Source: Micrococcales bacterium UBA3913
Lineage (GTDB): Bacteria > Actinomycetota > Actinomycetes > Actinomycetales > Microbacteriaceae
NCBI GenBank assembly: GCA_002391425.1
Contig: DGEZ01000062.1
Location: 1,182-15,938, forward strand
Length of the DNA: 14,757 bases
Direction: 5' to 3'
Positions 13,990 to 14,757 of this stretch are shown here, one piece after another (positions within the stretch are counted from its first letter, which is position 1; each line of letters begins with the position of its first letter). The translations under genes were made by a program, and so were the position numbers. Below the pieces are notes generated by a model. That model was given only the letters and a program-made list of their open reading frames with translations, searched no databases and had not been told where the DNA came from.

Positions 13990-14757
13990 TCAGTCTTGGT
14001 GGGGGCGTGGCCGCGGGTCGCGCTGGGGTGTGGTATCTGCACAGAACAGGCGCACCGCCATTTCCGTGGTGCGTTCCAGGTTGCGCGCACCGTTGGCCAG
14101 GGCGGTGGCGAGGTCCGTGGCCCCGTTGGTGATGGGCAGCAGCGCAAGAGCGCCCTCGGAGAGCAACACCTGGGCATCCTCTTTCACCTGCCCGGCGAGG
14201 ATGACGCACGGAATCTGTGCCCTCCGAGCCACCGCTAACACACCGGAGGGGGTTTTCCCGTACAGAGTCTGGGCGTCCACCGAGCCCTCCCCGGTGAACA
14301 CGAGATCTGCTCCGCGCACGACCTCGCTGAGGTTCGTGGCGTCAAGGACGAGGTCGATCCCGCGGCGCAGCTGAGCTCCCAGGTGGTAGCGAAGGGCGTG
14401 GCCGATACCCCCTGCGGCGCCATCTCCCGGGTTGCTCGCCGAGGTGATACTGCCGTCACACTCGGCGACTCGGCGCAGAACATCGTCGAGTGCGGAGACG
14501 TCTTCGGGCCTGGCACCCTTCTGCGGCCCGAACACGGCGGTTGCACCATTGGTGCCGAGCAGAGGATTCGTCACATCGCACGCGACCTCAATGTGAGCGT
14601 CGCGGATGCGCGGGTCCAGGCCGGAGACGTCCACGCGTGCGATGTGGCGCAGGTCGTGAGGCCGGGAGGGAAGTTCCTGCCCAGCGGAGTCGAGGTAGCG
14701 TACCCCGAGTTCAGCGAGCATCCCGGCACCGCCGTCGTTGGTGGCACTGCCGCCGAT
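13990..14757 (-). CDS. Glycerate kinase (GlxK/GarK family), 3' part only
   Basis: The frame is open to the right edge of the window, so the N-terminus lies outside. The 255 residues present begin within the family motif GGSATNDGGAGM. They then show ACDVTNPLLGTNGATAVFGP with QKGA, the glycine motif PGDGAAGGIG, and FTGEGSVDAQTLYGKTPSGV, all diagnostic of the glycerate kinase family (PF02595). The enzyme phosphorylates D-glycerate (to 2-phosphoglycerate in well-studied members), linking glyoxylate, serine or sugar-acid catabolism to glycolysis. About 100-120 N-terminal residues are expected beyond the window. The Met codon at 14721 is internal, not the start. The C-terminal tail (about the last 17 residues) is polar and not conserved. 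Confidence 0.93.
   Translation of the reverse strand: MGGSATNDGGAGMLAELGVRYLDSAGQELPSRPHDLRHIARVDVSGLDPRIRDAHIEVACDVTNPLLGTNGATAVFGPQKGARPEDVSALDDVLRRVAECDGSITSASNPGDGAAGGIGHALRYHLGAQLRRGIDLVLDATNLSEVVRGADLVFTGEGSVDAQTLYGKTPSGVLAVARRAQIPCVILAGQVKEDAQVLLSEGALALLPITNGATDLATALANGARNLERTTEMAVRLFCADTTPQRDPRPRPHQD

Overview
The window looks like chromosomal DNA from a high-GC Gram-positive bacterium (Actinomycetota). The reasons are strong G/C bias at third codon positions, GTG starts, a mycobacterial-type ATP-grasp/alpha-E/transglutaminase operon, and many apparently leaderless promoters. An Actinomycetales/Micrococcales-type organism is plausible, but the sequence alone does not fix the genus. 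I see no rRNA, tRNA, CRISPR array, insertion sequence or prophage gene. Nearly all of the window is coding, and no gene-free stretch exceeds 130 bases.

Layout. 1-476 (-): 5' part of a DinF-like MATE exporter, running off the left edge. 604-2562 (+): M13 metallopeptidase PepO. 2642-6059 (+): three genes with 4-bp overlaps encoding a circularly permuted ATP-grasp enzyme, an alpha-E protein and a transglutaminase-like protein. This is a conserved but functionally unassigned peptide-ligase-type cassette. 6177-9057 (+): lipoate-protein ligase with its accessory domain moved to the N-terminus, overlapping a FecCD-type permease and its ATPase (heme/siderophore/cobalamin class, no binding protein present). 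9079-9960 (+): solitary beta-class DNA methyltransferase. 9970-10806 (+): VanY-type D,D-carboxypeptidase lipoprotein. 10828-11811 (-): diacylglycerol/lipid kinase-like protein. 11850-13975 (+): serS, overlapping a Cof-type HAD phosphatase. 13990-14757 (-): 3' part of a glycerate kinase, running off the right edge.

The most consistent hidden signal is in the promoters. At seven of the eight transcription-unit starts visible here, a TANNNT hexamer lies exactly 6 bases (once 7) before an ATG or GTG. This places +1 on the start codon, so these mRNAs are predicted to be leaderless. The pattern resolves several start codons. It reveals a 38-bp bidirectional promoter between the lipid kinase and serS, and a -10 box that begins on the methyltransferase stop codon. 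Genes inside operons instead have overlapping stop/start codons, some with clear Shine-Dalgarno sequences.

The best candidate for an incompletely described system is the ATP-grasp/alpha-E/transglutaminase operon, whose substrate is not evident from the window. Next is the lipoate ligase-importer operon, with its permuted ligase and a leader region rich in mutually exclusive inverted repeats.
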